Below, one piece after another: positions 5,352 to 5,365 of a stretch of 5,365 nucleotides of DNA. Under the pieces are notes generated by a model, which ran no database searches, was not told the DNA's origin, and worked only from the letters and a program-made list of their open reading frames with translations. Location: positions 1 through 5,365 of the forward strand of contig JAGXGU010000143.1 in NCBI GenBank assembly GCA_024636575.1, given 5' to 3'. The stretch comes from Altererythrobacter sp. (GTDB lineage Bacteria > Pseudomonadota > Alphaproteobacteria > Sphingomonadales > Sphingomonadaceae). Made by a program: the position numbers and the translations under genes. Position 1 is the first letter of the stretch; every line of letters starts with the position of its first letter.

Positions 5352-5365
5352 CTGTCTCTTATACA
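5352..5365. other. Untrimmed Nextera/Tn5 mosaic-end adapter
   Basis: The final bases CTGTCTCTTATACA equal the first 14 of the synthetic 19-base mosaic end used in tagmentation libraries. The T at position 4 differs from the natural IS50 outside end, and ATACA at 10-14 differs from the natural inside end; only the engineered hybrid has both. The ettA reading frame is intact up to the base before it and lost within it. This is not genomic DNA. Confidence 0.93.

Noticed and set aside
5352..5365. Natural Tn5/IS50 end
   Set aside because: The bases differ from both natural IS50 ends and match only the engineered mosaic end; there is no transposase gene or target duplication.

Overview
The window is a short, GC-rich, gene-dense piece of chromosome from an alphaproteobacterium, most likely of the order Sphingomonadales (Erythrobacteraceae or Sphingomonadaceae-like). 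This rests on the archaeal-type class I lysyl-tRNA synthetase, the sphingomonad-style RcnB-like protein with the C-terminal DVIYDFFW motif, the 2OG-Fe(II) oxygenase, and the type of single-domain response regulator. No genus can be fixed by reading alone. It looks like a whole short contig: the left end cuts a gene, and the right end finishes in 14 bases that match the synthetic Nextera/Tn5 mosaic end and are not genomic.

Layout, left to right. (1) The 3' end of lysK overlaps by 4 bp a DUF1003 membrane-protein gene, both on +. (2) A 2OG-Fe(II) oxygenase gene on - converges with that pair and is divergent from a cytochrome b561 gene on +, across about 100 bp. (3) A gene on - encodes a secreted, extremely arginine-rich RcnB-like protein with a good intrinsic terminator. 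About 180 bp of intergenic DNA separates it from a divergent pyridoxamine 5'-phosphate oxidase-family gene on +, which has promoter-like hexamers immediately before its start codon. (4) On - there is a two-ORF block: a small unrecognised protein, then a CheY-like receiver with a long Pro/Ala/Gln-rich N-terminal extension. The frames overlap by about 30 bases and may be one gene split by a single-base deletion. (5) The 3' end of ettA lies on -, cut by the contig end, with a lipoprotein-like ORF start pointing into it.

The genes are mostly housekeeping or envelope/redox functions and do not form an obvious pathway. I see no CRISPR array, insertion sequence, tRNA, rRNA, toxin-antitoxin pair, defence island or phage gene. 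The most interesting biological item is the candidate fusion of a small domain, a linker and a receiver. The most certain unusual item is technical: the adapter remnant.
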